Source: Clostridia bacterium (lineage in GTDB: Bacteria; Bacillota; Clostridia; Oscillospirales; CAG-382). From it: a stretch of 55,830 nucleotides of DNA. This document shows positions 8,216 through 17,333 of the stretch, piece after piece. The stretch is taken from positions 1-55,830 of the forward strand of contig JAFQKR010000020.1 in assembly GCA_017396825.1 (NCBI GenBank), written 5' to 3'. Every line of letters begins with the position of its first letter. Position 1 is the first letter of the stretch. The translations under genes were made by a program, and so were the position numbers. A model generated the notes under the pieces. That model did no database searches, had not been told where the DNA came from, and saw nothing but the letters and a program-made list of their open reading frames with translations.

Positions 8216-9138
8216 CACTCTACCTCCGTAGCAGTTTCATTTTCTTCTGTCTCATCAAGTGCTTTTGCTTTTACAAATTCCTCAACCTCGTCAGTCTTAT
8301 TCTTGCTGCGACGAAGCAATATAACGTAAAAAGTAATGGCAACAACACAAGTAATAAGGCCGAGGTAAACCATAAGTTTTTGACCGAATATAAGCAGGCT
8401 GTCGCTTCTGAGTATCTCTATAAGTCCTCTGCCCAGGCCGTACCATGCAACGTAGAAAAGGAATATCTGACCGTCAAATTTCTTCTTTTTATATAGGATA
8501 TTAGCTATAACAAAGCCGATTAGGTTCCAAAGAGACTCATAAAGGAAGGTGGGGTGAGCAACGTAATAATTGTAGTTGGTCTTATCAATAACGCCGTTTT
8601 CCGAATACACAAACCTTTGGACAGTCATACGCCATGGAAGGCTTTCTGCACCATAGCCCAAGCCAAAGGCCTCGCCGTTCATAAAGTTGCCCCATCTGCC
8701 TATAATCTGCCCTATCATTACTGCAGGGCAAATAGCGTCAAAAAATTTAAAGGTAGGAAGCTTTTTAAGCCTTGTATACCCCAACAGAGCTATAGCGCCG
8801 AAAATAATAGCGCCGTAGATGGCGATACCGCCCTCACGGATATTTATCATCTCAAAAAAGTTGTCGTAGCTGTCAAGATTTGTAACTACGTACAAAAACC
8901 TTGCGCCGACAATAGCAAGAGGAACTGCTATCAGAGTTACGTTAAGCACGTCGTCCTCAAGAAGTTTTTCGGTACGCTTTGCCCTATTAAAGAAATAGAG
9001 GAACGCAAGAATTATACCCGTGCAAATTATTATTGCATACCACCTTATCTCTATACCAAAGGGAGCGAAGGCCACTGAGTCAATTTTAAATTCATCTATC
9101 CCCAATCCGGGGAAGGATACCATTACACCGTCAGACAT
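8215..9138 (-). CDS. lgt: Prolipoprotein diacylglyceryl transferase Lgt
   Basis: This integral membrane enzyme transfers diacylglycerol to the lipobox cysteine of prolipoproteins. From the chosen start it has 307 residues. The ATG at 9138 has AAAGGAGG upstream and follows the previous stop by one base, whereas the open frame extends further upstream without such support. The signature GRWGNFMNGEAFG and the HPTFLYES region are present, with about seven hydrophobic segments. The C-terminus carries an acidic tail of about 30 residues rich in Glu, Thr and Asp, which the core enzyme does not need. Substrates in this window include the two LRR lipoproteins at 22078-24814. Confidence 0.95.
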   Translation of the reverse strand: MSDGVMVSFPGLGIDEFKIDSVAFAPFGIEIRWYAIIICTGIILAFLYFFNRAKRTEKLLEDDVLNVTLIAVPLAIVGARFLYVVTNLDSYDNFFEMINIREGGIAIYGAIIFGAIALLGYTRLKKLPTFKFFDAICPAVMIGQIIGRWGNFMNGEAFGLGYGAESLPWRMTVQRFVYSENGVIDKTNYNYYVAHPTFLYESLWNLIGFVIANILYKKKKFDGQIFLFYVAWYGLGRGLIEILRSDSLLIFGQKLMVYLGLITCVVAITFYVILLRRSKNKTDEVEEFVKAKALDETEENETATEVE

Positions 9139-9139
9139 T

Positions 9140-10405
9140 TTAATCCTCCTTTGGGTAGACCACCGAAAATGCGGTACGATCAGTACGGTAGTCACGCATG
9201 AAGCGGTTTTTAACACTTTCGTAATCGGCGTTTCTGAGCATTGATGTATAGTCGAGCAAATCGCAGCCGTCAAACACAAAGCCGAGAAAGGCGTTTGCTA
9301 TCTCCTCGGTGCTGTTGTAAACATCAAGTGCTGTGGAGTAACACACTTTTTTTGCTCTTTCAAACTCTGCCCGAGAGCAAAAATCCCTACGGCAAAGTTC
9401 TATTTCCTCCATAGCTAGGCGGTAAACCTCTTCAGGCTTGGGAGAAGAGCCGCTTATCATAACGAAGGACGTTCCCCTTTCCGAGCTGAAGCCTGCGGAA
9501 AAACGGTCGCCAAGAAGCCCTGTTTCGTAACAGTCGTTATAAAACCTGCCGCTTTTGCCGAACACCATTTGCAGTATTATCTCATGCTCTGCACCCGCAA
9601 TGATACGCTCTTTGCCCATTTCAATATCGGGGCACTTTATGCCGACAGCAAATAAAGGCACTGCGATATCCATATAAGCCTCTGCCCTATCTGTACGAAC
9701 ACACTCCGGTTCCTCCTCTTGTATGCGTTCCGCAACGCCAAGAGGTAAGTCTTCAAGAACAGAACGGGCTATCCTTTCGACAGTTTCCGTCTCCACTTCA
9801 CCACACACGCACAGCGCCATATTGTCGCCCTTGTAGAACATACGGTGGCAGTTGTAAAGCAATTCAGGCGTTATGTCTGCAATAGACTCCTCCGTGCCCG
9901 CAGGGTCGGTACGTATAGTGGAATTATGATACATAGCATCCAAGAGACCGAAATACATCTTCCAGTACGGGTCGTCCATATACATTCTGATTTCTTTGTT
10001 TATTATCAGTCGTTCCTTTTCCACAGAGTCATCCGTGAAATGGGGACGGGTAACAACCTTTAAAAGGAGAGCCAGCGATTCTTCAAAATTTTCCGTGCAG
10101 GAAAACATATAGCAGGTCTTTGATGCCGCTGTGAAGGCGTTAGCGTTAGCGCCGAGAATGGAAAACTGCTCAAAGGCATCGGTTCCGTCCTCGTTTTCAA
10201 ACATCTTGTGCTCTAAAAAATGAGCTATGCCCGCAGGAACGGCAAGGCGCTTACCGTCGCACAAAAACTCTGTATCAGAGGAGCCGAAATCCACACCAAG
10301 CACTGCATAGGCGGTGGAAAGTTTTTTGGGGATAACGTATATATCCAGACCGTGTATATTAAACTTTGTATATTGTTCGCCTATCTCTTTGTTTGTCTTG
10401 ATCAT
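9140..10405 (-). CDS. M16 family metallopeptidase, YmfH/YfmH-like (EF-P modification-associated)
   Basis: This 421-residue inverzincin carries the HFLEH (HxxEH) zinc motif around residue 65 and a downstream glutamate region (EKERLIINKEIRMYMDDP), so it is probably catalytic. It follows its partner gene at 10402 with a 4-base ATGA overlap. The pair matches Bacillus ymfF/ymfH, where one subunit is active and the other is not. In Bacillus these genes have been linked to 5-aminopentanol modification of elongation factor P. That link, rather than the fold, is the uncertain part here. Confidence 0.8.
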   Translation of the reverse strand: MIKTNKEIGEQYTKFNIHGLDIYVIPKKLSTAYAVLGVDFGSSDTEFLCDGKRLAVPAGIAHFLEHKMFENEDGTDAFEQFSILGANANAFTAASKTCYMFSCTENFEESLALLLKVVTRPHFTDDSVEKERLIINKEIRMYMDDPYWKMYFGLLDAMYHNSTIRTDPAGTEESIADITPELLYNCHRMFYKGDNMALCVCGEVETETVERIARSVLEDLPLGVAERIQEEEPECVRTDRAEAYMDIAVPLFAVGIKCPDIEMGKERIIAGAEHEIILQMVFGKSGRFYNDCYETGLLGDRFSAGFSSERGTSFVMISGSSPKPEEVYRLAMEEIELCRRDFCSRAEFERAKKVCYSTALDVYNSTEEIANAFLGFVFDGCDLLDYTSMLRNADYESVKNRFMRDYRTDRTAFSVVYPKED

Positions 10406-11676
10406 TCCTCGTCACCGCCCTCTCCCTTAAGCATAAAGAAGGTATCAGCCGTAAGTCGGCGTGAAACGGCGGTAATATCCTCCACTGTAACCGCATCTAT
10501 CCTTGCAGCCATCTCCTCGGGGGTTATGGATATCCCCATTCCCACGCGGGTGGCGTACCAATTTATCATGGCGCCTGAACTGTCGTATATCTCCTTATAA
10601 GCGGTAGCGGCGGAAATCTTGGCGGCTTTAAGCTCGCTTTCGCTGATGTTTCCCTTTTTAAGTTCCTCTACCTGCGCTTCTATTGCCCTTTCCGCCTTTT
10701 CGCGGTCCTCGGCGTTTATGCCTGCGGAGATTATAAGGAGCCCCTTTACGCCGTCAAGCAGGGGACTGCAATAATAGCAAAGCCCCATTTTTTCTCTTAC
10801 GTTCATAAACAGCTTGCCCGAGGGAGAGCCTAATATGTCGCAGGCGAGAAGAAGGGCGGGGTATTCTTCGCTGTGCAGGTTTATACCCGTGCGGTAACCC
10901 ATACAAAGCCTGCTTTGCACTGCGTCTGCGTCCTCGGTAACACGCTTAACCTCTCCGTTTCCCTCCTTAACCTCCGTCTGATAAAGTTCATAGGGACGGG
11001 GAGCAAAGGGAAGGTATTTTTCACAGTAGTCCTTTAAGGTATCGATAGAGGTGTTGCCCACGAAATAAATATCAACGGGTGCTGTTTTCAAGAGATAGTC
11101 GTAACTTTTCTTAAGATCTGCGCCCGTTATACCCTCCAACACCTTTTCGTCACCGCCTACGGCGACGGAATAGGGCTCGTCCCCGCACATGGCGCGGATG
11201 CATCGGGTAATGGCAAAACGCCCCTTATCATCAATTATAGACTGTATTTCTTCCTTTAAGTTTTTCTTTTCAGATTCCACCACATAGTCAGGGAAAACGC
11301 CCTCCTCGAGAAGGGGATCAAATATCATAGCGCCAAGCAAACGCATGGCGCCCGCAAGGACGTCTGACTTGTCGTAGGTATAGGCGTTTTCTATGCAGGA
11401 GAGTTTGAAACGCACCCTCTGCACCTCGCCCGTTTTTGAAACATAGGAGTCCACGTCTGCCGCATACATTTCCTCAAGGGCTATGTTAAAACTGCGAAGA
11501 GTAGGATACTCCCTACAGCAACGGCTTAGCACGTTCGTAAGCAAAGAGTAGTGGGTTGCCGTTTCCTGCCTCAAGGGGCAACGCAACTCCACTATCATAA
11601 GGTTTGATTTGAATTTATCCGTGGGCAATACGGTAAGCTTAACCCCCTCGCCCAAAACGCGGCTTTGTAGTATCAT
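10402..11676 (-). CDS. M16 family peptidase-like protein, YmfF/YfmF-like, inactive subunit
   Basis: The 424-residue protein has the M16 fold pattern (N-terminal LPTDKFKSNLMIVEL, then GMGISITPEEMAARI near the C-terminus). Where the zinc motif is expected it reads LSRCCREYP, so HxxEH is absent and it is probably not catalytic. It precedes and overlaps the HxxEH-bearing partner by 4 bases. This is the usual non-catalytic plus catalytic M16 pairing, and the two likely act as a heterodimer. It lies 11 bases after ispF. Confidence 0.8.
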   Translation of the reverse strand: MILQSRVLGEGVKLTVLPTDKFKSNLMIVELRCPLRQETATHYSLLTNVLSRCCREYPTLRSFNIALEEMYAADVDSYVSKTGEVQRVRFKLSCIENAYTYDKSDVLAGAMRLLGAMIFDPLLEEGVFPDYVVESEKKNLKEEIQSIIDDKGRFAITRCIRAMCGDEPYSVAVGGDEKVLEGITGADLKKSYDYLLKTAPVDIYFVGNTSIDTLKDYCEKYLPFAPRPYELYQTEVKEGNGEVKRVTEDADAVQSRLCMGYRTGINLHSEEYPALLLACDILGSPSGKLFMNVREKMGLCYYCSPLLDGVKGLLIISAGINAEDREKAERAIEAQVEELKKGNISESELKAAKISAATAYKEIYDSSGAMINWYATRVGMGISITPEEMAARIDAVTVEDITAVSRRLTADTFFMLKGEGGDEE

Positions 11677-11687
11677 CTATATTTCCT

Positions 11688-12161
11688 TTACATTTTTTCT
11701 ATTAAACAAACGGCGTGAGCGGCTATTCCCTCGCCCTTCCCCGTGAACCCCAGATGCTCCTCAGTGGTCGCCTTAACGCTTACTGCGCCGGCATCTATTC
11801 CCAAAGCGTCTGCCATATTACCGCGCATAGCCGCAATGTGTGGCGCAAGCTTCGGTGCCTGAGCAATAACGGTACTGTCTATATTAACTACCGTATATCC
11901 GTTTTCTTTCAGAAGAGCGCCTACAAAGGACAAAAGCTTTATGCTGGATATGCCCTTATAAGCGGGATCCTTATCGGGAAAATGATAGCCAATATCCCCC
12001 AATGCGGCTGCGCCGAGCAAGGCATCGCATACGGCGTGGGTAAGCACGTCTGCATCGGAGTGACCCAAAAGCCCCTTTTCGTAAGGAATGTTGACACCGC
12101 CCATTATAAGGTCCCTGCCCTCTGTCAAAGCATGTACGTCGTATCCGTGACCAATCCTCAT
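11688..12161 (-). CDS. ispF: 2-C-methyl-D-erythritol 2,4-cyclodiphosphate synthase IspF
   Basis: It carries out the cyclisation step of the MEP isoprenoid pathway and acts as a trimer with zinc. The 157 residues are the standard size. The metal ligands are visible in GYDVHAL (D8, H10) and [11 protein letters not shown] (H42), and the [19 protein letters not shown] segment is typical. Its ATG overlaps the stop of ispD (ATGA), as expected for consecutive pathway enzymes. Confidence 0.96.
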   Translation of the reverse strand: MRIGHGYDVHALTEGRDLIMGGVNIPYEKGLLGHSDADVLTHAVCDALLGAAALGDIGYHFPDKDPAYKGISSIKLLSFVGALLKENGYTVVNIDSTVIAQAPKLAPHIAAMRGNMADALGIDAGAVSVKATTEEHLGFTGKGEGIAAHAVCLIEKM

Positions 12162-12859
12162 TGCGTATCCTTCCTTCGCTTTTGCTCTATATAGCGCGCT
12201 ATAAGCACATCCTCGGTGCTTGTAAGCTTAAGGTTGCTTTTGTCAGTAAGCACGTATTCAACCTTAAAGCCTGCATGCTCCGCTATGGCAGTATCGTCCG
12301 TAGCCGCAAAGCCATCTTTTTTTGCAACGGCTGCGGCTGCCGTATAAAGTCTTGCTTCAAACACCTGCGGAGTTTGAAGCGCCAAAAGATTACTTCGGTT
12401 GGGAGTATACACGGTGCCCTTTTCGCTATCCACGTACTTAATAGTGTCCGTAACAGGAGTACAGGCGGTAGCGGCGCCTGATTTTATCGCTGCCTCAGTT
12501 ACCTTGTTTATTATATCAGCAGTTACCAGAGGACGAGCGCAGTCGTGTATGCAATAAAAGGCGCTTTTTCTGTTTGCCGCCGCAACACCGTTAAACACAG
12601 ACCGGGTACGGGTATTGCCGCCCAAGGTAAAGGTAAGAGGCTTTTTATCAAAGCCTTGGCTTTCCCTCTCCATTTCCTCGGTGTCACGACAAACAACAAC
12701 TATCTCGTCAATGCAATCCGCCTCGCCAAAGGTGTCAAGTACCATGCGAAAAGCAGTTTTTTCACCTATTTTTATCAGAGCCTTATTGACACCGCCCATG
12801 CGGGTGCCGTTGCCGGCACCCACAATAACAGCGGTAACAAATGGCTTATCAGCCTTCAT
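12158..12859 (-). CDS. ispD: 2-C-methyl-D-erythritol 4-phosphate cytidylyltransferase IspD
   Basis: It forms CDP-methylerythritol from CTP and MEP. From the ATG at 12859 it has 233 residues. The frame extends six codons further to a TTG. The nucleotide-binding loop [11 protein letters not shown] is a variant of the usual AAGxGx[29 protein letters not shown] and [10 protein letters not shown] are all recognisable. The start lies inside the last codons of the oxidoreductase gamma-subunit gene (11-base overlap) and has only a weak ribosome binding site, suggesting coupled translation. Confidence 0.93.
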   Translation of the reverse strand: MKADKPFVTAVIVGAGNGTRMGGVNKALIKIGEKTAFRMVLDTFGEADCIDEIVVVCRDTEEMERESQGFDKKPLTFTLGGNTRTRSVFNGVAAANRKSAFYCIHDCARPLVTADIINKVTEAAIKSGAATACTPVTDTIKYVDSEKGTVYTPNRSNLLALQTPQVFEARLYTAAAAVAKKDGFAATDDTAIAEHAGFKVEYVLTDKSNLKLTSTEDVLIARYIEQKRRKDTQ

Positions 12860-13382
12860 AGCCAAAACCGATGGCAAGGGCCTTGTTGTTTACCTCGGCA
12901 AGGTGAGCCTTATGAGCAGGTATACCGGAGGTAAGGGATTCCTTAAAGAATTCCTCGGAGAAAAGACCCGTCTTCTTGATAATATAGCCAAGCATGATAA
13001 CGTTAGCCATACCCGTAAGGTCGTTTTCGTTAGCAAGCTCGGTTGCGGGGATATAGAAAGCCTGTATATCGTCTCTCTCGGACTTCTTGTTAACAAGAGA
13101 ACTGTCAACAAAAATCATACCGCCCTTTACTACCTTACTTTCAAACTTATCAAAGGAAGGAGTGTTGAAGGCAAGAAGAATGTCGGGCTTGGTTACGAGG
13201 GGACTGCCTATGGGCTCGTCCTCAACGATAACGCTGCAGTTACAAGTACCGCCGCGCATTTCAGGACCGTAGGAAGGCAACCAGCTTACGTATTTACCAT
13301 CGCGCATACCTGCAAGAACTATCTGTTTGCCTGCAAAAAGTATACCCTGACCGCCAAAGCCTGCAAGCAAAATATTACTCAT
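12849..13382 (-). CDS. 2-oxoacid:ferredoxin oxidoreductase, gamma subunit
   Basis: This 177-residue subunit belongs to a four-subunit 2-oxoacid:ferredoxin oxidoreductase. It shows the family opening LLAGFGGQGILFAGKQI, then LPSYGPEMRGGTCNCSV. The ATG at 13382 overlaps the beta-subunit stop codon. Gene order is delta, alpha, beta, gamma. By family the complex decarboxylates a 2-oxoacid (2-oxoisovalerate or 2-oxoglutarate) to an acyl-CoA and reduces ferredoxin, or runs in reverse for synthesis. The exact substrate cannot be read from the sequence. Confidence 0.88.
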   Translation of the reverse strand: MSNILLAGFGGQGILFAGKQIVLAGMRDGKYVSWLPSYGPEMRGGTCNCSVIVEDEPIGSPLVTKPDILLAFNTPSFDKFESKVVKGGMIFVDSSLVNKKSERDDIQAFYIPATELANENDLTGMANVIMLGYIIKKTGLFSEEFFKESLTSGIPAHKAHLAEVNNKALAIGFGYEG

Positions 13383-14130
13383 TATCACCAGCCTCCTCTG
13401 TTATATCCTTATAAACGCCAAGAGGATAGTGCGCCATCATGTTCTCACGAAGCCACTCAAGAGACTTTTCGGGAGACATACCCCAGTTGGTGGGGCAGGT
13501 GGAAAGCACCTCTATAAGACTGAGACCCTTCTTGTTTTTCTGAGTCTCAAATGCCTTTCTTATAGCCTTCTTTGCGTTACGAACGTTCTTTACACAGTCA
13601 ACAGCAACGCGCTCAACATAAGCGGCACCGTCAAGAGTGGCTATCATCTCTGCAACACGTATGGGGTTGCCCTGTATCTCCTTCTTTCTGCCGTAAGGAG
13701 AGGTGGTGGTAACCTGACCGAGTAGAGTGGTAGGAGCCATCTGACCGCCGGTCATACCGTAGATTGCGTTATTAATGAAGATGATGGTGATGTTTTCACC
13801 TCTTGCGCCAACGTGTACTGTTTCAGCAGTACCGATAGCGGCAAGGTCACCGTCGCCCTGATATGTGAAAACAAAATTGTCGGGATGGCTTCTCTTAACG
13901 CCCGTTGCAACAGCGGGTGCTCTGCCATGAGGAGCCTGAACCATATCACAACCGAAGTAATTGTAGGAGAAAACGGAACAGCCAACGGAAGCGATACCAA
14001 CGGTTTCGCCCTCTATGCCCATTTCGTCAATAACCTCTGCCACAAGTCTGTGCACTATACCATGGGTACAGCCGGGACAGTAATGGAAGGGTACGTCTGT
14101 AAGCGCCTTAGGCTTCTCAAAAACTACCAT
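13375..14130 (-). CDS. 2-oxoacid:ferredoxin oxidoreductase, beta subunit (TPP-binding)
   Basis: This 251-residue subunit binds thiamine pyrophosphate. Visible features are FHYCPGCTHGI near the N-terminus, SVGCSVF, HGRAPAVATGVKR, and the TPP/Mg motif YQGDGDLAAIG followed by NNAIYGMTGGQMAPT. The ATG at 14130 follows the alpha-subunit stop by one base. An upstream in-frame start four codons earlier is less likely. It acts together with the alpha subunit at 14132-15196. Confidence 0.92.
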   Translation of the reverse strand: MVVFEKPKALTDVPFHYCPGCTHGIVHRLVAEVIDEMGIEGETVGIASVGCSVFSYNYFGCDMVQAPHGRAPAVATGVKRSHPDNFVFTYQGDGDLAAIGTAETVHVGARGENITIIFINNAIYGMTGGQMAPTTLLGQVTTTSPYGRKKEIQGNPIRVAEMIATLDGAAYVERVAVDCVKNVRNAKKAIRKAFETQKNKKGLSLIEVLSTCPTNWGMSPEKSLEWLRENMMAHYPLGVYKDITEEAGDNE

Positions 14131-14131
14131 A

Positions 14132-15196
14132 TTACTTGGCACCTCCGTTCATTTCTACTATCTTTGCAAGGATTTCGTCAGGTGTGGGGATAACGCCGCC
14201 GGTTCTGCCAAAGAACTCTACGGGGCGCTTGCAGCCGGTAGCAACCTTAACGTCGTCAACCATCTGCCCCATGTTCATCTCTACAACGAGGAACTTATCT
14301 ACCTTATCAGCAAGACCTGCCAGCTGCTTCTTAGGATAGGGCCAAAGAGTAATAGGACGGAAAAGGCCTGCCTTTATGCCCATCTCTCTTGCCGCCTTAA
14401 CAGCAGTCTTAACTATTCTTGCGGTAATGCCGTAGGCTACAACGCAGATCTCTGCATCCTCGGTCATATACTCGTCATACTGAACCTCGTTTTCCTCTAT
14501 CGCCTTATATCTTTCGTAACGGGCGAGAACGGTGTTCTCAAGGGTCTCAGGCTCGATATAAAGGGAGTTAACTATATTGTGCTTACGCTTGTTACCGTGA
14601 CCGCAAGCAGCCCAAGTCTTTTCGGGAAGCGCTCTTTCGCGCTTTGCCTCAAAGTCAACGGGCTCCATCATCTGACCCAGTGCGCCGTCTGCAAGAAGCA
14701 TAACGGGGGTACGGTAGATGTCTGCAATATCAAAGGCTTCACCCATGAGAGTTGCTATTTCCTGAACGTATGCAGGAGCGAGCACTACAAAGTGCATATC
14801 GCCGTGGCCTAGCGCCTTAGTTGCCTGAAGATAGTCGGACTGAGCAGGCTGAATACCGCCGAGACCGGGGCCGCCACGCTGTACGTTAACAATAACGCAG
14901 GGGAGGTCAGAGCCGATTATGTAGGAAACGCCCTCACTTTTAAGACTTACCCCGGGGGATGAAGAGGAGGTAAAGGCGCGTTCGCCGGAAGCGGTACAAC
15001 CAAGCACCATATTTATTGCAGAAACTTCACTTTCTGCCTGCAAGCAAAGACCGCCAACCTTGGGCATCTTTTTTGCAAGATATTCAGACAGCTCGGTCTG
15101 AGGAGTAATAGGATAGCCGAAGAAATAACGGCAGCCTGCGCGTATAGCGGCCTCACCTATAACCTCGTTGCCCTTCATAAGCATCTTTTCAGCCAT
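14132..15196 (-). CDS. vorB: 2-oxoacid:ferredoxin oxidoreductase, alpha subunit (VorB-like)
   Basis: The 354-residue subunit has the pyrimidine-binding domain (GNEVIGEAAIRAGCRYFFGY, then PITPQTELSEYLA) and the QAESEVSAINMVLG segment with the catalytic-site Glu. RGGPGLGGIQPAQSD follows, and the C-terminal domain includes GLFRPITLWPYPKKQL. It resembles subunits annotated VorB (2-oxoisovalerate) and KorA (2-oxoglutarate), which are hard to separate. Its ATG shares one base with the ferredoxin subunit stop. A co-transcribed P-loop ATPase and housekeeping genes surround the complex. Confidence 0.88.
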   Translation of the reverse strand: MAEKMLMKGNEVIGEAAIRAGCRYFFGYPITPQTELSEYLAKKMPKVGGLCLQAESEVSAINMVLGCTASGERAFTSSSSPGVSLKSEGVSYIIGSDLPCVIVNVQRGGPGLGGIQPAQSDYLQATKALGHGDMHFVVLAPAYVQEIATLMGEAFDIADIYRTPVMLLADGALGQMMEPVDFEAKRERALPEKTWAACGHGNKRKHNIVNSLYIEPETLENTVLARYERYKAIEENEVQYDEYMTEDAEICVVAYGITARIVKTAVKAAREMGIKAGLFRPITLWPYPKKQLAGLADKVDKFLVVEMNMGQMVDDVKVATGCKRPVEFFGRTGGVIPTPDEILAKIVEMNGGAK

Positions 15197-15414
15197 TATT
15201 TCTCACTTCCTTTCTCTACTGTAATTACAACGTCGGGGCACATGGTAGCACACATCGCGCAAGCGATACACTGCGCCATGTCAGTTACGTGTGCAGGATG
15301 ATAGCCCTTTGCATTGAGCACTGCATTGTTAAGCGCAACAATGTGTCTGGGGCAGGCACCTACGCAAAGGCCGCAGCCCTTACAAAGGTCCGTGTTAAAG
15401 CTTACCCTGTTCAT
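15196..15414 (-). CDS. 2-oxoacid:ferredoxin oxidoreductase, delta subunit (2x[4Fe-4S] ferredoxin)
   Basis: This 72-residue ferredoxin-like subunit has two cluster motifs, CKGCGLCVGACP and CIACAMCATMCP, the classical CxxCxxCxxxCP pattern. It relays electrons from the TPP centre to soluble ferredoxin. It is the first gene of the four-subunit set, so the order is delta-alpha-beta-gamma. It starts 35 bases after the P-loop ATPase gene. Confidence 0.93.
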   Translation of the reverse strand: MNRVSFNTDLCKGCGLCVGACPRHIVALNNAVLNAKGYHPAHVTDMAQCIACAMCATMCPDVVITVEKGSEK

Positions 15415-15449
15415 TTTAAGCTTCCTTTCTTTATTGAAAAATTTTATAT

Positions 15450-16106
15450 TTAAAATAACCTTTTGGTAGCGTTATCCATATAGAACACACCCTCACGGGT
15501 AATTCCTTTTACTTCCTTAAAGGCAGTAGTTGCAAGAAAAGGCACACCTACTCTTTCGGATAGGGCGAGGCATGCGTCTTCACCCTCCTCCACCGTCCTA
15601 GCGGTGGTCTCCTCTCCAAGGTTTGTATTGTTTACAAGCCAGCTTATCCTCATGCCGGAGGTAGCCTCGATATACCTTACAGACTCTGCCGCGTCATCCT
15701 CCTCGGATATAAGAGGACGGCTTTTGTTGTAGACGTAAACCATATCATAGCCGCATTCCTCAAAACGTTCCTTATATGCGGAAAGGGCTATGGCACCGTC
15801 ATCGCCGCCTACGTCTATAATGCAAAACTCATCGCTTATAAAAACCGATTGGAACTCCGCAGGAATTGACGGTATATCCACGTTGGTATTGGCGTACTGA
15901 GGAATGATACAGCGCACGCCCAGCTCCGTAAGTTCCGCTCTGTTATCCGCGGTACGGAAATATGGGTTTACAACGTCAAAGTCCACTATGCAGACCCGTT
16001 TGCCTGCCCTTGCCGCCGCCTTGGCAAGGTTGACGGCTACGTTGGTCTTACCTGAGCCGTAGTGGCCGCAAAGTACACATATTCTGTTTTTTATTTTATC
16101 CAACAT
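15450..16106 (-). CDS. ParA/MinD-like P-loop ATPase of unknown role
   Basis: It is a predicted cytosolic nucleotide-binding protein of 218 residues. The Walker A motif is GHYGSGKTN near residue 16. CIVDFDVVNPYFR provides the deviant-Walker aspartate region, and CIIDVGGDDGA resembles Walker B. The start at 16106 lies inside the trhP gene end (11-base overlap). Upstream GTG in frame is possible. It is immediately before the oxidoreductase genes, hinting at assembly or iron-sulphur maturation, but this is only inferred from position. No partner is identifiable. Confidence 0.6.
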   Translation of the reverse strand: MLDKIKNRICVLCGHYGSGKTNVAVNLAKAAARAGKRVCIVDFDVVNPYFRTADNRAELTELGVRCIIPQYANTNVDIPSIPAEFQSVFISDEFCIIDVGGDDGAIALSAYKERFEECGYDMVYVYNKSRPLISEEDDAAESVRYIEATSGMRISWLVNNTNLGEETTARTVEEGEDACLALSERVGVPFLATTAFKEVKGITREGVFYMDNATKRLF

Positions 16107-17331
16107 CTGTATCACCGCATCTTATTATGTCCCATTTCTTTGCCCCCTTAAGAGGCACGTAAAACACCTGCTTAGGGTGGGGGACGCTTTCTATCTCTTC
16201 CATGTTTTCGTCATACATTTTTTCTATGACCGCATCTTTACCGCAAGCACCGGGAGACAGTATCTGCACCTTATCACCTGCGTAAAACTTGTTGCGCTGT
16301 ATGCATTTTGCAAGACCCGTTTCCTCATCGTAATCGCTTACAGTGGCAAGGTACGCCCTATCGTTTATATAAACGTTGGCACTGCACACCTGCGCCGCCA
16401 GATGAGGCGGTGTATAGTAAAAGCCCGTGTCGTATTCCCTATGGCTTACGCTTTCGGTTTCACGCTTCCACATTGGATCGTTTACAAACCCTGCAGGGCC
16501 TTTTACGTAGCTGTCATACGCCATTCGGTATGCGTTGGTAACTGCCGCCGTATAGTAGGCGCTTTTCATTCTGCCCTCTATCTTAAAGCTGTTTATACCT
16601 GCCTCCACAAGGTCGGGTATATGCTCCACCATACAAAGGTCCTTGGAGGAAAAGGCGTAGGTACCCTCCTCGGTCTGTTCTGCACTGTAAAGAGGAAGTC
16701 CGTCCCTTACGTCTGCCATATTATATTGCCAACGGCAAGGCTGAGCGCACATACCACGGTTGGCATCACGCCCCGTAGCGTAGTTGGAAAGAAGGCACCT
16801 GCCCGAATATGAAACGCACATTGCACCGTGGACAAAGCACTCTATCTCCATATCCTCGGGGATATTTTGTCGTATTTCCTTTATTTCATCAAGCGTAAGC
16901 TCCCTTGCAAGAACTACACGCTTTATCCCGAAGTTATCGTACCAAAAACGGCAGGAACGGCTATTTACCGTAGAGCATTGAGTAGAAAGATGAAGTTCTG
17001 CATAAGGCAGCTTTGCCCTTACGGTAGTGATAACGCCGGGGTCGCTTACTATAAAGGCGTCGGGGCATACGGTCCCAAACCCTTCAAGCATGGTCTCAAG
17101 CCCGCTGAACTCCACGTCTCTGGGCATAGTGTTAAGAGTGCAATAGACCTTTGCCCCGTGGGAATGGGCGAAGTGTAGCCCCTTCTCAAGGCTTTCCATA
17201 TCAAAGTTACCTGCCGAGGCGCGCATACCAAAGCGGTTCATTGCCATATATACCGCATCGGCGCCGTATGCCACGGCAAACTGAAGTTTTTCAAGGTCCC
17301 CTGCGGGGGAAAGAATTTCACATCTTTTCAT
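16096..17331 (-). CDS. U32 family tRNA hydroxylation protein TrhP-like
   Basis: This 411-residue U32 protein shows LSPAGDLEKLQFAVAYGADA at the N-terminus, HLSTQCSTVNS, ECFVHGAMCVSYSGRC, NRGMCAQPCRW and SFKIEGRMKS, the hallmarks of the family. Members like Bacillus TrhP1/TrhP2 (YrrN/YrrO) help make 5-hydroxyuridine at tRNA position 34. The cysteines in the CxxxC-type region probably bind a cluster. The gene is directly downstream of mltG, as in Bacillus where yrrL, yrrN and yrrO are close together. Older annotations call it a collagenase-like peptidase, which I consider unlikely. Confidence 0.85.
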   Translation of the reverse strand: MKRCEILSPAGDLEKLQFAVAYGADAVYMAMNRFGMRASAGNFDMESLEKGLHFAHSHGAKVYCTLNTMPRDVEFSGLETMLEGFGTVCPDAFIVSDPGVITTVRAKLPYAELHLSTQCSTVNSRSCRFWYDNFGIKRVVLARELTLDEIKEIRQNIPEDMEIECFVHGAMCVSYSGRCLLSNYATGRDANRGMCAQPCRWQYNMADVRDGLPLYSAEQTEEGTYAFSSKDLCMVEHIPDLVEAGINSFKIEGRMKSAYYTAAVTNAYRMAYDSYVKGPAGFVNDPMWKRETESVSHREYDTGFYYTPPHLAAQVCSANVYINDRAYLATVSDYDEETGLAKCIQRNKFYAGDKVQILSPGACGKDAVIEKMYDENMEEIESVPHPKQVFYVPLKGAKKWDIIRCGDTDVG

Positions 17332-17333
17332 TT

